Origin: Heterobilharzia americana | Lineage: Eukaryota > Platyhelminthes > Trematoda > Strigeidida > Schistosomatidae | Assembly: GCA_944470555.2 (NCBI GenBank) | Contig: OX104127.1 | Location: 158,199,276-158,263,275 of the forward strand | Reading direction: 5' to 3' | DNA length: 64,000 bases | Shown here: in pieces, positions 33,155-44,465 of the stretch | Numbering within the stretch: position 1 is the stretch's first letter | Layout: each line of letters begins with the position of its first letter | Position numbers and translations under genes: made by a program | Notes under the pieces: model-generated | Seen by the model: the letters and a program-made list of their open reading frames with translations, nothing else | Databases searched by the model: none | Told to the model about the DNA's origin: nothing

Positions 33155-34446
33155 CATTATTACTATTTGTCCTTTGGGTTCCTAGTGGAACGTAGGCTTA
33201 AATAGCCCATTGCCATTTCAATCTCTTCTGTGCTGTCTTCTTAACCTGGCTCCACCACTGCCCACAAGCTTTCATTTCTTCCTCAAACGATCTCCTCCAT
33301 ATCACCCTGGGACACTTAACTAGTCGTTTCCAATTTCGGTTCCACTCGACGACTTGGGGTGGCACTCGTTGTCCTCAAATGGTCTTCTCAGTGTATGTCG
33401 AATCCAATTCCCTTCACTTTCTTCTGCATGTTTCGTCGGGTGATAGGTTGTTGGTTAGTTCTTTGCCAAGCTAGAGTGAGCTCCTTGTTACTTATGCTTT
33501 CCGGCCATCTGATCTGATCTTCAGTATGGAGTGAGTGTAGGCGGCAACTGATGATGTATGATGTCTGTAGTTTTGTGGAAATGCTTTACTTAATGTGCCA
33601 AATCTCTCAACCATCACATAGAAGCACTGACTTGACATTAGCAGTGCTGAAAATTCGGATCTTCCTACTTACACCGAGTGCAGTAGATCTCCAGAATGAT
33701 TTCAGATCAATGAAAAAAGGCCTGTCTTGCTGTCTTTCCGATGCCGGCTGCTGTGACCTCCTCAACTGTGCCTGTGTCGCAACCTGTAGTTGAGACGATG
33801 ATGTCTAGGTAGGTAGGTATGCAGGTGTGTAGGTGGGTAGGTAAGTAGGTAGGTAGGTGTGGGGTGGTAGGTAGGTAAATAGGTAGGTAGGTAGGTGGAA
33901 AAGACAACTTCGTTTAGGTTTCTCCCACTCATGGTGACTGGTGCTTGTTGTTTTTGTTGGTGGTGGCTAAATATCTTCATCACCTGTCTTCTCAACCTTC
34001 GCCTGAACTAAGTGCCGTCTCCCCTTCCCCACCCGCCTGTTCAGCCAACATGTTAGTTGTCGCCTGTGGATCTTCGAGCTTACTCAACAAGACATAGGAC
34101 ACAAATCATCATCGGCGAAATTCAACTCTTCTTCTACGGTCTTCTCATTGGTCAAACAGTGTATGCCCATCCTGTCACAGCTCCTCACACTTCTCATACA
34201 TGATCCAGTCCATTCGAGTCAAGTCGATCACAATCAGGAATATCATGGGTGATAATCAGGTGGCAACCTTGTCTTACCTGTCAACCTGTCTTCACTTCAA
34301 AGGTACCACTGAGCTTTCCATTGTGAATCACACGGCATGTAGAATGCAGCATCACATAGCATATCGCTTCTGTTGAATAAGGTTGAACAAGGTATTTCGC
34401 ACTAAAACCGTAGTGTTGAAGCAGTTGCCAAATTACTTCTCAACGT
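33155..34446 (-). mobile_element. RTE-clade retrotransposon, minus copy in left inverted arm
   Basis: 3' tail at 33155, C-terminal region, a (CCTA)n tract at 33805-33896 in place of the FTYLGS codons, then upstream palm sequence to just after motif A (34446). The part from about 33900 is the inverted partner of the copy at 50900-52007. Confidence 0.85.
33805..33896 (-). repeat. (CCTA)n microsatellite inside RTE
   Basis: About 90 bp of imperfect TAGG repeats at the FTYLGS position of the RTE reading frame. Confidence 0.9.
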
Positions 34447-35592
34447 GGATCATGCAATTTGTAAATCATTTTTCAACTAACAATCCTAATTAAGAAATAA
34501 CCCTTCCATTCAATTCAGTTAGCTAAATTCAAGTGATCTGTTGTGTGGATTGAATTTATCCCAGCGATGAACTAGCTTCGGGGAAAAACAAGCAAACTAG
34601 TCACCTAGTATTTAAATCAGTCTGATGTACTTGGCAAAATTTAATTGTTTCTTTCTATCCATCGTTGATACTTTCATTCAACGTATTCTGTACAGATTTC
34701 AACAGTCTCAAATATTCCATAGATCTGTCTTGAATATCTGAAATATCCGTCTAATATTTAATTACTGGAAACTCTTTGAAACATTCAATAAATGACGAAA
34801 TTGATGATTCTATCTGGAGGTTTGTGGAGATTTTTCAATTGATGTTAGGTTGGAATTCATCATGGATTGACATGAGTTGGAGGAACATTGGGAAGCTGGG
34901 AGCACTGGACAACCAGCTGTTTCGTTCTAGTCTGCGACTCCTCAACAGTGCACACGCATGATCCCTCCAGGCACCAGACCAGGATGTTCAGGTTCTGCAG
35001 CCAGTTCGTTACCATTGACTCACTGGGTGAGAATTCAATGGTCCAGATAGAATTAGCTTAGTGCTTATTGGTGACTAGTTTCGAGAGGTGATTTACGAAG
35101 TTCCAATGAGAAGTTGTCAATGGGACAGTTACCCAACAACCAGATTAGATGGACTGACAGAAGTTCGTAAGCTGGGATCATTGTATTCCTACCCAGTAGC
35201 TCAATGGTAACATGCTGGCTGCAGAATCTGGTTATGTTCGATCAGTGATGGGGCGGAGTCATGGATGCACACTGCTGAGGAGTTGCATGCTAGGACGAGA
35301 CAGCTGGCTGTTCAATGCTTCCAGGTTATAGAAAAGTTTAGCATAATGTATCTATGTAATTGTTTACTTATTTTGTTATCCTACTATAAAGCCTCTATAT
35401 TTTCAAGTCTAGACAAGAGATTTAAATCAAGAGATTCAATTAGTTTAATGGTACTGGAATTAGGAACATAAATATTATGTAAGCAATCAGTGTGAATCTG
35501 TAAGTTATGCTCAAATAAATCTGGCTTGTTTCCCTTTCAGGTAATCTTCTGTGATTGAACTTACAGCATGCAGGTGTATTTCTAAACAAGCT
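33900..35592. repeat. Left arm of a large inverted duplication
   Basis: About 1.7 kb that matches 49745-51450 in inverse orientation with few differences. It contains part of an RTE, non-repeat sequence, and a family B inverted pair. At its inner end (35592) similarity stops abruptly and the flanks are unrelated. Confidence 0.9.
34840..35345. mobile_element. Family B inverted pair inside left arm
   Basis: A minus copy (34840-35075; ribozyme UUGAGGAG ... GAAACAGCUGGUUGUC) and a plus copy (35085-35345; CUGAGGAG ... GAGACAGCUGGCUGUU) are head to head. Each has one damaged core box and a lengthened stem III region. Confidence 0.7.
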
Positions 35593-35825
35593 GTAATATT
35601 TGTATAGCAAGAGATAACCATTGGATATTGATTAGGCTGAAAATGGCTCTAAACCCATAAGTTTCCATCTTTCAATGAAAGGTAAAGGTACTAGATTGTG
35701 TAACATTATTATGCATCAAAAATCTTAATTTTGTTGCTATACAAGTAAACCATGGACATTGTAGCAGATTGTAATTCCATTTTAGTCCATCAGAAATGTG
35801 AAACAGTGAAGGAACAGTATCATTT

Positions 35826-35878
35826 ACTGGATAATAACGCCTTGTATACAACTTATTGTCCATATTCATATCAGGTAA
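35826..35878 (-). ncRNA. Hammerhead-like fold of PLE end (minus arm)
   Basis: CUGAUAUGA, a stem of GGA..., and AAGGCGUUA at the second box; partner of 36305-36352. Confidence 0.3.
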
Positions 35879-36304
35879 CTAACACTTCATAACTTTATAT
35901 ATATAGTTCTAATGTTCTCTCCTTCTTTGTGATGACAAGGGTAGTAGAATTTTCCACATATCTGGAACAGGTGAAGAATCATTTCCATCACACGTATTTC
36001 TTGTTGATTCGATAGGTTAAAAGATCGTAATTTGGTTTACCATATTCATTGTAATGATTACGAGGTCAAATACATAGGTCAAAGTAGTCGACAAGGCTCA
36101 ATTGGAATAACAGAATACAAAAACTTAGCTAAATCACACAGTAGGGTAGGATAGAGTGACCATATTGATAACCGAATCTTTGTTTATCGAATCAACACCA
36201 TACACATGCAATAGAAATGATTCTACACCTGCCCCAGATACATGGAGGAGAAGCAGAGAAAATTAGGATTGTATAAACTTTGTCTTGAAGTTGTGCAGTG
36301 TTAG

Positions 36305-36352
36305 TTACCTGATATGAATATGGACAATAAATCGTATCCAAAACGTTGCTAT
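36305..36352 (+). ncRNA. Hammerhead-like fold of PLE end (plus arm)
   Basis: CUGAUAUGA, stem GGA/UCC and AAAACGUUG. The first box has two extra bases relative to CUGANGA, as in other P1 copies. Confidence 0.35.
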
Positions 36353-36374
36353 CCAGTCAATGATACTGTTCCTT

Positions 36375-36376
<2 letters not shown>

Positions 36377-36424
<48 letters not shown>
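36377..36424. repeat. (GT)n microsatellite
   Basis: About 24 pure GT units within the plus arm of the PLE inverted pair. Confidence 0.95.
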
Positions 36425-36426
<2 letters not shown>

Positions 36427-36689
36427 CATTTCTGATAAACAGACTGAAATAGAACTAACCTTACTGTGTTAGGCCTGTTATTAGGATTCACTATACGTAA
36501 TCATTTCATGATTATTCAGTCTTTTTAAGTAGCACTCGAAATCATTCATCAGCAGGAAAGAGGTGAGCGATGAAGTTATTTAGCTTTACAAAATAAATGA
36601 TGGATATGTCTTACAATGAATAAATTTTCTTTGTTACATCCTTGAAGAATCCATAATTATTGTATAAATTCCATCATACAGAGTTCATA

Positions 36690-36905
36690 CTTCTTTGTGA
36701 ACCACTGGAAACCGACCCAGTTGCTGAATGGTCAACGTGTTCAACATGAAACCTGAAGGTCCTGAGTTCTACCCCTAGCCGGGTCGTGGGTGCTTACTGC
36801 TGAGGAGTCCCAAACAAGGACCAAAACAGCTATCCAGTGCTCCCAGATTTCCAATGGTTCCCCAACTGATGTCAGTCTATGGTGAATACTACTTCACACT
36901 TCTTT
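36690..36905 (+). mobile_element. Family B short element
   Basis: Plus copy with head (cagttgctgaatggtcaacg, gagttctaccc), ribozyme CUGAGGAG ... CAAAACAGCUAUC (second box damaged) and 3' end caactgatgtcagtc. Confidence 0.7.
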
Positions 36906-36909
36906 CTTA

Positions 36910-37440
36910 GTTGCTAATGTAGTCCTACAAACCTAATTTACTATCTGTTATACAATAATTATTGTCCAGTTATTATAAAAATCACTTGAAATTGACTTTA
37001 CAACTTCACGAATAACAACCTTTATTGTTCTTTGATTATGTTCAGATTATATATCTTGACAATTACAATGTGACTTGGAAGTACAATAGTAAACTGTAGT
37101 TTGAAGCCTCAATTAACTCACTTTCGATAGTGAGCATTATTCTTGATGAACAACTCCACTTTATTTCATATCTAAGACGTGGAAGTGCAGTCAATACTTT
37201 GTAAATGAATAGACGCTATAAAACCCTTACCTTTACCTATGACTGTCATCATTACACTGTACTTGAAACATAAACTGAATTCTACATGTTACTGCCCTTC
37301 ATCAGTCACTAATCAAGGTTCATTCAATTAGCTTTCAACTTGTAGTTATTATCAGAATACTGTGGTACAAAATGGTAGTAAATTTATGAGAACTAACTAT
37401 AAATGAACAAGTCACAACTTATGTTATTACTTGAAATTCC
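36910..37440. other. Unassigned sequence
   Basis: Nothing recognised. Confidence 0.3.
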
Positions 37441-37444
37441 CCGT

Positions 37445-37660
37445 CGTTGATTGAACCGAGTTGATTGGTCTGTGTTGCGATATGGGGGTTATGTAGAGGC
37501 CTTGAGATTGTCTATAATTTCAGTTTGGTAGTAATGATGGAAAGTGATTAGCAATGAAAACCACACAGTAACCCACTTACCAATAGAGAACGACCAATTT
37601 GGTCTAGCCAGTGACTCGAAATTACCTATTGTACTAAGAGTGACTACCATGAATCACTGG
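37445..37660 (-). mobile_element. Possible SM-alpha spacer fragment
   Basis: cgtcgttgattgaaccgag and gtagaggcc resemble the SM-alpha spacer on the minus strand; heavily degraded. Confidence 0.3.
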
Positions 37661-37689
37661 TCTTATAGATAACCATGTGATATTTGAAA

Positions 37690-38445
37690 CGAAACATGAG
37701 TAAGATAAGGCTGTCTACTATCACCTATGATATTCCTGACTGTGGTGGACTGGATCATGCAGTAAACAGTGAGCAGCAAGACGACGGAATATGCTGGATA
37801 AGAGAAAAGCACCTAGAAGATTTGGATTCCGCCCATGACGATTTTGTTCAATTCACACAAACTTGAATATCTACAGGCAAAATCCAACAATTTGACAGAA
37901 GAGGTAGGGCAGCGAAGACGGGAGTTCAAGTGAATGTAGCAAAGATAAAGGTGATGATGATACCAACCAATGCCACCACCACCACCACCAACAACAAGCT
38001 GCAATCACCATCAACGGGAGAAACTTAAAACAAGTAGCCAATGTCAGTTCAGTGCTGCTATATGGTTGAGAAACTTGGTTTTTCACGAAAAGCATTTCCA
38101 TCAAACTGTGGAATTCATCAACACCTGTCTGCGCTCGTTGCTGAAGATCAGATGGCCAGAAAGAATAAGCAACATGCAGTAGAGGAACGTGGAGATAGAT
38201 TGGACATGCACTGAGAAGACCATTCGGAGACATGCTGCGCCAGGCCAGTTGCTTGAGTGGAGCCCACGTAGGAAACGACGAGTTGGGGGTCCGAGGGTAA
38301 CATGAAGGAGATGGAGTGAGGAAGAAATGAGAGCTTGTGGGCAGTCGTGGAGCGTGGTTCAAAAGATTGCACAAGTCAGAGTGGAATGTAGACATGATAT
38401 TGAGGTCTTGTGTTTCACTAAGAACCCAAGGGTCAAATAATAATA
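37690..38445 (+). mobile_element. RTE-clade retrotransposon, 3' half with internal deletion
   Basis: Starts at motif B (gtaagataaggctgtctact), includes a damaged YADD region, and jumps at about 38036 from the INGRNLK codons to the SVLLYG region, losing FTYLGS. A CCACC run (37971-37990) sits before the jump. The C-terminus and AAT tail follow. Confidence 0.8.
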
Positions 38446-38447
38446 AT

Positions 38448-38595
38448 TTGAAACGATCGATCCCGGACCCGAGTTTTAGTAAGAACAATATCGCTTACTG
38501 GGTATCAGGTATATGCAGCCGACGAGTCCTAAATAAGACGAAACGTATGCCATGTACTCTCTCATTAACCAGTTCCCATCATCACTAATAAGTCA
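38448..38595 (+). mobile_element. SM-alpha-like element (family A), fragment
   Basis: Head end (cgatcgatcccggacccgag) and ribozyme with CCGACGAG, stem II and GAAAC; the first core box carries U-to-C at its second position. Confidence 0.65.
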
Positions 38596-38789
38596 CGGTT
38601 ATGTTGAGTGGGAAAATGGTCATACTGAAACGAAACCATGTAACCTGAAAATGCATAGTTCTATTGATGTCTCTGAATACGAGACAATAATGTAAAATCT
38701 CTGGGTCATTTAAGCCGCCTACAGTTATATAACCTAGTGTATATACATGAATCTGAGCTGTATTCAGGCAAAAAGAACAAGTGAGGAAG

Positions 38790-39790
38790 GTATATCAAAA
38801 GTATTATGTAAGATTCTCAACTGGACTGTAGTTAGGGTGGCATTCAAAGCTACAAAGTCACTCAGAGATGGATTATGTTGGTTGAAGGATCCAATAGAAC
38901 CAATCAAGTAAAATAATCTTATCTATCAAATTCCAAATAATGACGATGAGGTCAGACTAGCCGGTCAGGATCAGTTTGATAAGCAGAACATGAAAATTCA
39001 TCTAAATATAGAATAACAGACCTAAATAAGATCAGTAATCTAGAAAAAACTCGGTTATTACATTGTATACATTGACAAACAACCACACAATAGAAAGCGT
39101 GGGATAAAACCATTGTCACCAAGTAAAATATAATTAGATGGAGAGAGAGACTGGTCACTGAATCTTTGTTCATCGAATCAACCAACATCCAACACATGTA
39201 ATAGGAGTGACGTGACACCTATATCAGAGATATGGAAAACTTTACTACCAATAAAAGCAGAGAACATCAGGTTTTTCTTGTTGATAAACTATGGTTATTA
39301 TTCCCTTTCTTTCACTTTTCCCTACTTAAAGTTGTATAATAGCATCTGATTTTCATACTCCTTTCACCCCAGATTCTTCGTTTTATTGGTAGTGAAGTTT
39401 TCCGTATCTCTGGCATAGGTGTTACATCATTCCCATTACGTGTGTTGGATGTTGGTTGATTCGATGAACAAAGACTCAGTAATCAATCTCTCTCTCTCTC
39501 TCCATCATTCTACGTTTGACTAGATTCCTATACTTGGCTATTCTAACTGATGCCAACCGCCTAGTTTGACCTATGTAGTTCACCTGACTCTCAGTCATTA
39601 CATGGGATTTGATAGATTAGATTATTTTGCTTACTTGGTTCTATCGGATACTTAAGCTAGGTGATAAAGATTATCTCTGAGTGAGTTTGTAGGCTTAAAT
39701 GCCACACCAATTTCACTGTTGTTGAGAATCCTGTGTAAAGTTTCTGATGTTCCTTCCTTGTATGCTAACTCAATTGAGACTTTCAATTCT
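38790..39790. mobile_element. Penelope-like P1 GIY-YIG ends, tail-to-tail palindrome
   Basis: A plus copy (38790-39262) and a minus copy (39290-39790) of the P1 nuclease region and 3' end face each other. Shared words include gaatctttgttcatcgaatc, agagatatggaaaac and caacatccaacacatgtaat. This orientation is opposite to the head-to-head pairs elsewhere. Confidence 0.75.
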
Positions 39791-40044
39791 CTTCCACCCG
39801 TGTTCTCCACATTATTCGTACTCGTGTTACTGTTATCATTTCGTTTCTTATGTGCTCACTCGAATTTCTTCATAAACAATACAGGATAATTATTAATAAA
39901 CAACGCTTCTTTTATGTGTTACAATTCCTTGTTGAAGTCGTTACAATGAATGACTAGTGAGTTTTCTAGCTCTGTTATTTAGACATCTGACAAAACCCGC
40001 CTTAACTGACATTGGATGAGATGACCTGAAGTCTAGATGCTTGT

Positions 40045-40410
40045 TAGATTGTATGAGAAACTTTACAGAAGATTGTTGGCGAGGATGGAATCAGGGTGGC
40101 ATTCCCACCCACAAACTCACTCCGAGATAAGCTTTCTATGTCGGCTTGAGTATCCGGTAGATGCAATTCAGCAATATAATCTAATCTATCAAATTCTGTG
40201 TAATGAGTGTGAGTTAGGTCAAGTGCATAGGTGAAACTAGGCGTTCGGGTTGAGTTAGATTAGTGGAACATAGGAATTTAGCTAAATATAGAGTGAGAGA
40301 CCCCAAATAACATCAACAATCTAGAAAGTAACTTGGCTACTGATTATGAGCGATAATAATTTATTCTCGAGGTATCTTCAAGTTTATTATACTGTATCAC
40401 TGTGGTCTTT
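40045..40410 (+). mobile_element. Penelope-like P1 fragment
   Basis: Decayed GIY-YIG start (tctaatctatcaaattctgt, reading NLIYQIL) and, after a deletion, the 3' hammerhead-like end at 40338-40402 (tgattatgagcg, CUCGAGG). Confidence 0.6.
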
Positions 40411-40734
40411 ATATCTCATTTAGAATCTATGAAAACGTAATAACTGGAAAAAAATTGTATTCCAAAGACTTTGTTTCATTGTTATCAGATAGAAAATAAG
40501 AGTTTGAAAAGAAAAATTGAAGTTAGAAACAAAAAAGAGAAATAGTATTTATTGCTTAATGTCGAAAACCGCTTCTATTGTGAGTACAACGGTTTGCCTA
40601 CTTAATTTCTGTCTCGACGTATAGCTACTTGTTAGTGTATTTAAGTAGACTGAAGTTTGACTGATTAAATAAAGGTAATCGAATGATAATTACATTTGAT
40701 TAGCATTTAGAAGTGAAATAAAAATGCGATCAGC

Positions 40735-40960
40735 AGTTGGACCTCTTAGCTTGGTTGGTAGAGCATCAGGTAAGAAACGCGGTGGTCAGTCGTTTGAATC
40801 CGGCTCCTGTTCGAACCTTCATTTCACCTTCAGTCGTTACCCAGTATGAATTACAGTTGAAGCGAAAACCTAGATCGCATGTTAATTCGAATATACGACA
40901 TATAGATTTTCGATCCAGAAACCTGACCGGTTTACATCTTAGCTGGTTGGTTTGAATCCA
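40735..40960 (+). mobile_element. tRNA-derived short element (family D)
   Basis: Box A-like cttagcttggttgg and box B-like gtttgaatccgg at tRNA spacing, followed by cttcatttcaccttcagtcg. The acceptor ends do not pair, so it is not a functional tRNA gene. The overlapping 72-residue frame is an artefact. Confidence 0.5.
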
Positions 40961-41029
40961 TAGAAAGCCTTCTTTGAACAATTTTTCGTCCTTGCTAGTA
41001 CTCGTCGATATGGCCTATTTTTAAATTTG

Positions 41030-41115
41030 AGGGAATTCATGGCCATTGTGAGGTTCGAACCCTCATCACCCAATGTTACAGTCATGAACTGTCTGAGCCA
41101 CGATATTCATCCTGC
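41030..41115 (-). mobile_element. tRNA-like head on minus strand
   Basis: Minus strand reads tggctcagacagttcatga and gggttcgaacctc at tRNA spacing. No good acceptor stem; probably a short-element head. Confidence 0.4.
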
Positions 41116-41239
41116 CTAACTGGATTAGATATATCAATTGATGATAGGTGGTTAGCCAACCATTATTCTAGTATTCTTTATGAATCTATTCACCATCCAA
41201 TAGACATTAAATCTACCAAACGAAGTCTACGTGAGATAA

Positions 41240-41860
41240 GTTAGAGGTAGTATTCATCATGTACTGACATCATTTGGAGAACCGTTGAAAATCTGGGAGC
41301 ACTAGACAACTGTTTTGTCCTGGTATGGGAATCCTCAGCAGTACGCACCCACGAACCGGCTAGGGATCGAACCCAGGACTTTCAGGTTTCATGTTGAACG
41401 CGTGAACCACTCAGCCACTAGGTCAGTTTCCAGTGTTTCACAGTCTTTAACTTCTGTCAATTCTCAAAAATGCATTACTGTATAGTATTCATTAATGACA
41501 TGCTTCCAGGTGGATATCACGAAGCTGTAATGAGAAGCCGTGATCTGTGGGGTCAGCCAGTCGTAAGTGAAGCGGATGACAACTGAAGACCTTGGGTGGT
41601 AGTAGCGCTAGATCATCTTGAATTGCCAGAAGTTGGAGAGTGTGAAACACCGGGAACCGACCTGGTAGCTGATTGGTCGACGCGTTCAACTTGAAACCGG
41701 AAGGTCCTGGGTTCGACCCCCATCCGGGTCGTGGGTGCATACTGCTGAGGAGTCTGGTAATGGGACGAAACAGCTGTCTAGTGGTTCCTCAACTGACGTC
41801 GGCGTATGATGAATGCCACCTCTAAATTAAAGATCCGCATTCACCTCAAAAATAATGAAT
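41240..41860. mobile_element. Family B head-to-head dimer
   Basis: A minus copy (41240-41470; ribozyme CUGAGGAU ... CAAAACAGUUGUC, damaged) and a full-length plus copy (41475-41860) with head gggttcgaccccc and an intact core meet at their 5' sides. The junction words (ctcaaaaatgcattactgt) match the junction in the dimer at 31870. Confidence 0.8.
41733..41790 (+). ncRNA. Hammerhead ribozyme, family B
   Basis: CUGAGGAG, a stem II UCU..GGA region, GAAA, stem III ACAGCUGU, GUC, then UAGUGG. Stem I pairs UACUG with UAGUG with one wobble pair. Core complete. Confidence 0.75.
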
Positions 41861-41861
41861 A

Positions 41862-42644
41862 TTATAATTTTTCCCTTGGCTTCCTAGTGGAACATAGGTC
41901 TTCAGTGGCACGTTACTATTTCACTCTCTTCTCTGCCGTCTTTTGAAGCTGGCCACACTACTGTCCAGAAGCTTTCATTTCTTCCTCACATCATCTCCTC
42001 CATGCCAACCTCGCCTTGGATGACTAACTCGTCGTTTCTCCTTTGGATCCCACTCGACGCACGGGCCTGGGGCGTAATATCTCCGAATGGTTTTCTCAGT
42101 GTGTCCAGTCCATCTGTATTTTCTTCTTCTGTATATGTGTTGAGCAATAGCTTGTTAGTCGGTTCGTTGCCAGGCCACAGTGGGTTCCTTGTTGCTTATT
42201 TTTTCTGGCCATCTGATATTCGGTATCGGCGTAGGCAGCTGTTGATGAGTATCTGTAGTTTGTTGGAAATGCTTTTCGTAGCATGCTGAGTCTGTGAACC
42301 ATCACATAGAAGCACTGACTTACTTGACTGAGTGAGTGTTGAAAATGTGGATGTTGTTCATGCTTTATGCTGAGTGCAGTGCAGTAGATCTCCACACTGA
42401 TTTCAGGTTAATGAACGCCTATCCTGCTGTCTTGTCCGATCCTGGCTACTTTGACGTCCTCATCTGTGCCTGTGCCTCCTGTAGTTGAAACAGTGCTGCC
42501 TGAGTAGGTGTAGGTGAAAGAGATTACTTCCTTTAGGTTTCTCCCGTTCATGGTGTTTGGTGCTTGTTGTTGGTGGTGGTGATTGTGTATCATCATCACC
42601 TCTGCCTTCTCTACGTTCACTTGAAGTCCTGTCTTCTCTGCCCT
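41862..42644 (-). mobile_element. RTE-clade retrotransposon, 3' part
   Basis: Minus strand: from the NVEKAEVMMIHNHH codons, through INLKEV-like and FTY-TYSGS (the FTYLGS site with a small duplication), to the C-terminus and tail. At 42644/42645 it joins another RTE copy that starts further downstream in the protein. Confidence 0.8.
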
Positions 42645-43850
42645 GATGAATGTCTGTAGTTTGTTGGAAATGCTCTTCGTGACAAGCCAAGTTTCTCAAC
42701 CACCAAATAGAAGCACTGAATTGGCATTACTGTTAAAAATCTGGATATTGTTCACGCTTTATGCTAAGTGGAGTGCAGTAGATCTCCACACTGATTATTT
42801 CAGATTAATGAAGGAAGGCCTATCTTGCTGTCTTTCAGATCCTGGCTGCTTTGACATCCTCTTTTGTGTCTGTACCGCCATCTGTAGCTGAAACGATGCT
42901 ATCTAGATAGGTGAAAGAGACTACTTCCTTTAGGTTTATCCCGTTCATGGTATTTGGTGCTTGTTGTTGGTGGTGATTGTGTATCTTCATCACCTCTGTC
43001 TTCTCTACATTCACTTGAAGTCCCGTCTTCACTGCCCTGCCCTGCCCTACCTCTTCTGTCAAATTGTTGGTTTTCGCCTGATGATCTTCCAGTTTGTGCC
43101 ACAAGACATTAGACACAAGTAATCGGTGAAATCCAAGTGTTCTAGGTGCTTTGCCGCGGTCCAGCTTATCCCCCTCTTCTCACTCCTCACTGTTTGTTGC
43201 ATGATCCATTCCACTACAATCAGAAATATCATAGGTGATTGTAGACAGCCTTGTTTTACTCCTGTCTTCATTTCAGTGGGATCACTGATCTTCCCACTGT
43301 GGATTGCTTGGCATGTGGCGTCTTCAAATAGTTGTTGAATGAGATTGATAAAGGTTTGTGGTATTCCGTAGTGTTGAAGCAACTGCGAAATTACTTGTCG
43401 GTTGACGTTGTCGAAGGCCTTTTTCAACGTCGATGAAGTTGAGTTGAGGTAGAGAGTTGACTGCCATTCTATACTCTGTTCTATGATGACGCGTAGCGTT
43501 GCAATTTGGCCCGCATATGATTTGTACTTCCTGAATCCAGCCAACCTGTTCCGGTGATAATTTTGAATGGAGAGCATTTTTAATCTCTCCAGGATAATGC
43601 GGCATAATATTTTGCTTGGGGTAGACAGGAGTGTGATTCTACTCCAGTTCTTGTAAATACTTAGGTCGCCCTTCTTCGGGAGTTTGACAAGGTAACCCTT
43701 CTTCCAATCGCCGTTCCCTCCACACTTCGACTTCGACTTTTGTCGGAGGATTTGTGTTCGCTTGTAATTCTGTGGCTGCAGGTGGCATTTGTGAACGAAG
43801 TGCAGGTGTTGTTCGATTCACCACCATCATCATCATCACACATAATACAG
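42645..43850 (-). mobile_element. RTE-clade retrotransposon, RT part
   Basis: Minus strand: fingers (decayed, PPTKVEVEVWRERR...), LSIQNYHRNRLAGFRKYKSY, the EQSIEWQSTLYLN block, motif A (FDNVNRQVISQLLQHYGIPQ), motif B (GVKQGCLQSPMIFLIVVEW) and the palm end, where YADD reads LDFTDYL, so the catalytic Asp pair is lost. It continues through NVEKTEVMKIHNHHQQQ and SFTYLDS to the INSC region. The 172-residue frame at 43059-43577 is the best RT stretch of this clade after 24474. Confidence 0.85.
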
Positions 43851-44229
43851 CAGAATAATACATTGACTGGGGCGTGACAACACAGAGTGAATCATTAAAC
43901 TATGTCAAAGAGAGCTAAGATTAGAGGTTGGGAAGGGGTAACGAATTGATAGCGAAAGATAAAAAGAGCTAGGGATGGACTACATCATTTTTGAACAGAA
44001 CAATTAATAATCAACTAGATAGTTTGATGAAGGCAAGTAGGATCAAAAATCCCGCGGAGTTCAATTACGAAACACTGAATGGATTATTAACATGATGTTG
44101 ACACCAGTAAAGTCTTGTAGGTTGTAAGCAGACAGACTTCTTCACTGACTATTCAGATGGATTATCTCCTTCGTGTTATTACGACTACAAACAATATATT
44201 TATTCACCTAACACCTATTTACTCTTAGT
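43851..44229. other. Unassigned sequence
   Basis: Nothing recognised. Confidence 0.3.
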
Positions 44230-44231
44230 GT

Positions 44232-44463
44232 GCACCACCGGGATTCGGACTCGGGAGCGTAGTCCACTACACCACCAAGCCACGGTAACCATTTCTTGTG
44301 CGACGGATGTGGTTTCAGTATAATTGTTTTTTTAAAATATGATACCGTCGTTGATTCGTGGGAACAACATCACTCACTGGGAAGCAGGTACATTCAGCTG
44401 ACGAGTCCCAAATAGGACGAAATGCGCATTCTGGATTCCACTGCTAGCCACAATCCATCATTA
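44232..44463. mobile_element. SM-alpha-like head-to-head pair
   Basis: A minus head (44232-44330, without its ribozyme) and a plus copy (44341-44463) whose tRNA head is deleted but whose ribozyme is intact. Confidence 0.7.
44387..44438 (+). ncRNA. Hammerhead ribozyme, family A
   Basis: CUGACGAG, stem II UCCCAAAUAGGAC, GAAA, stem III AUGC/GCAU, then AUU at the cleavage site and CUGGAU. Stem I pairs AUUCAG with CUGGAU (one G-U). The closest match to the published SM-alpha hammerhead in the window. Confidence 0.85.
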
Positions 44464-44465
44464 AA

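Larger units (their letters stand above)
35770..36450. mobile_element. Penelope-like P1-type ends, inverted pair
   Basis: A minus arm (35770-36015) and a plus arm (36030-36450) share the same order of words (acctgatatgaatatggac, caatgatactgttcctt, acatttctgat). The plus arm also holds a decayed GIY-YIG segment. The plus arm alone carries a (GT)n expansion (36377-36424) at the site where the minus arm reads cactgtttc. Confidence 0.65.

Noticed and set aside
34776..35471. Conserved small frames of 61 and 68 residues repeated at 49865-50559
   Set aside because: They are conserved only because the 1.7-kb arms are recent duplicates; the frames lie over family B short elements and their junctions.
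40735..40805. Functional tRNA gene
   Set aside because: Box A and box B are present but the acceptor ends do not pair and the anticodon arm is poor; it fits a tRNA-derived short element. The same holds for the heads at 19960, 32050, 41035, 41690 and 45555.
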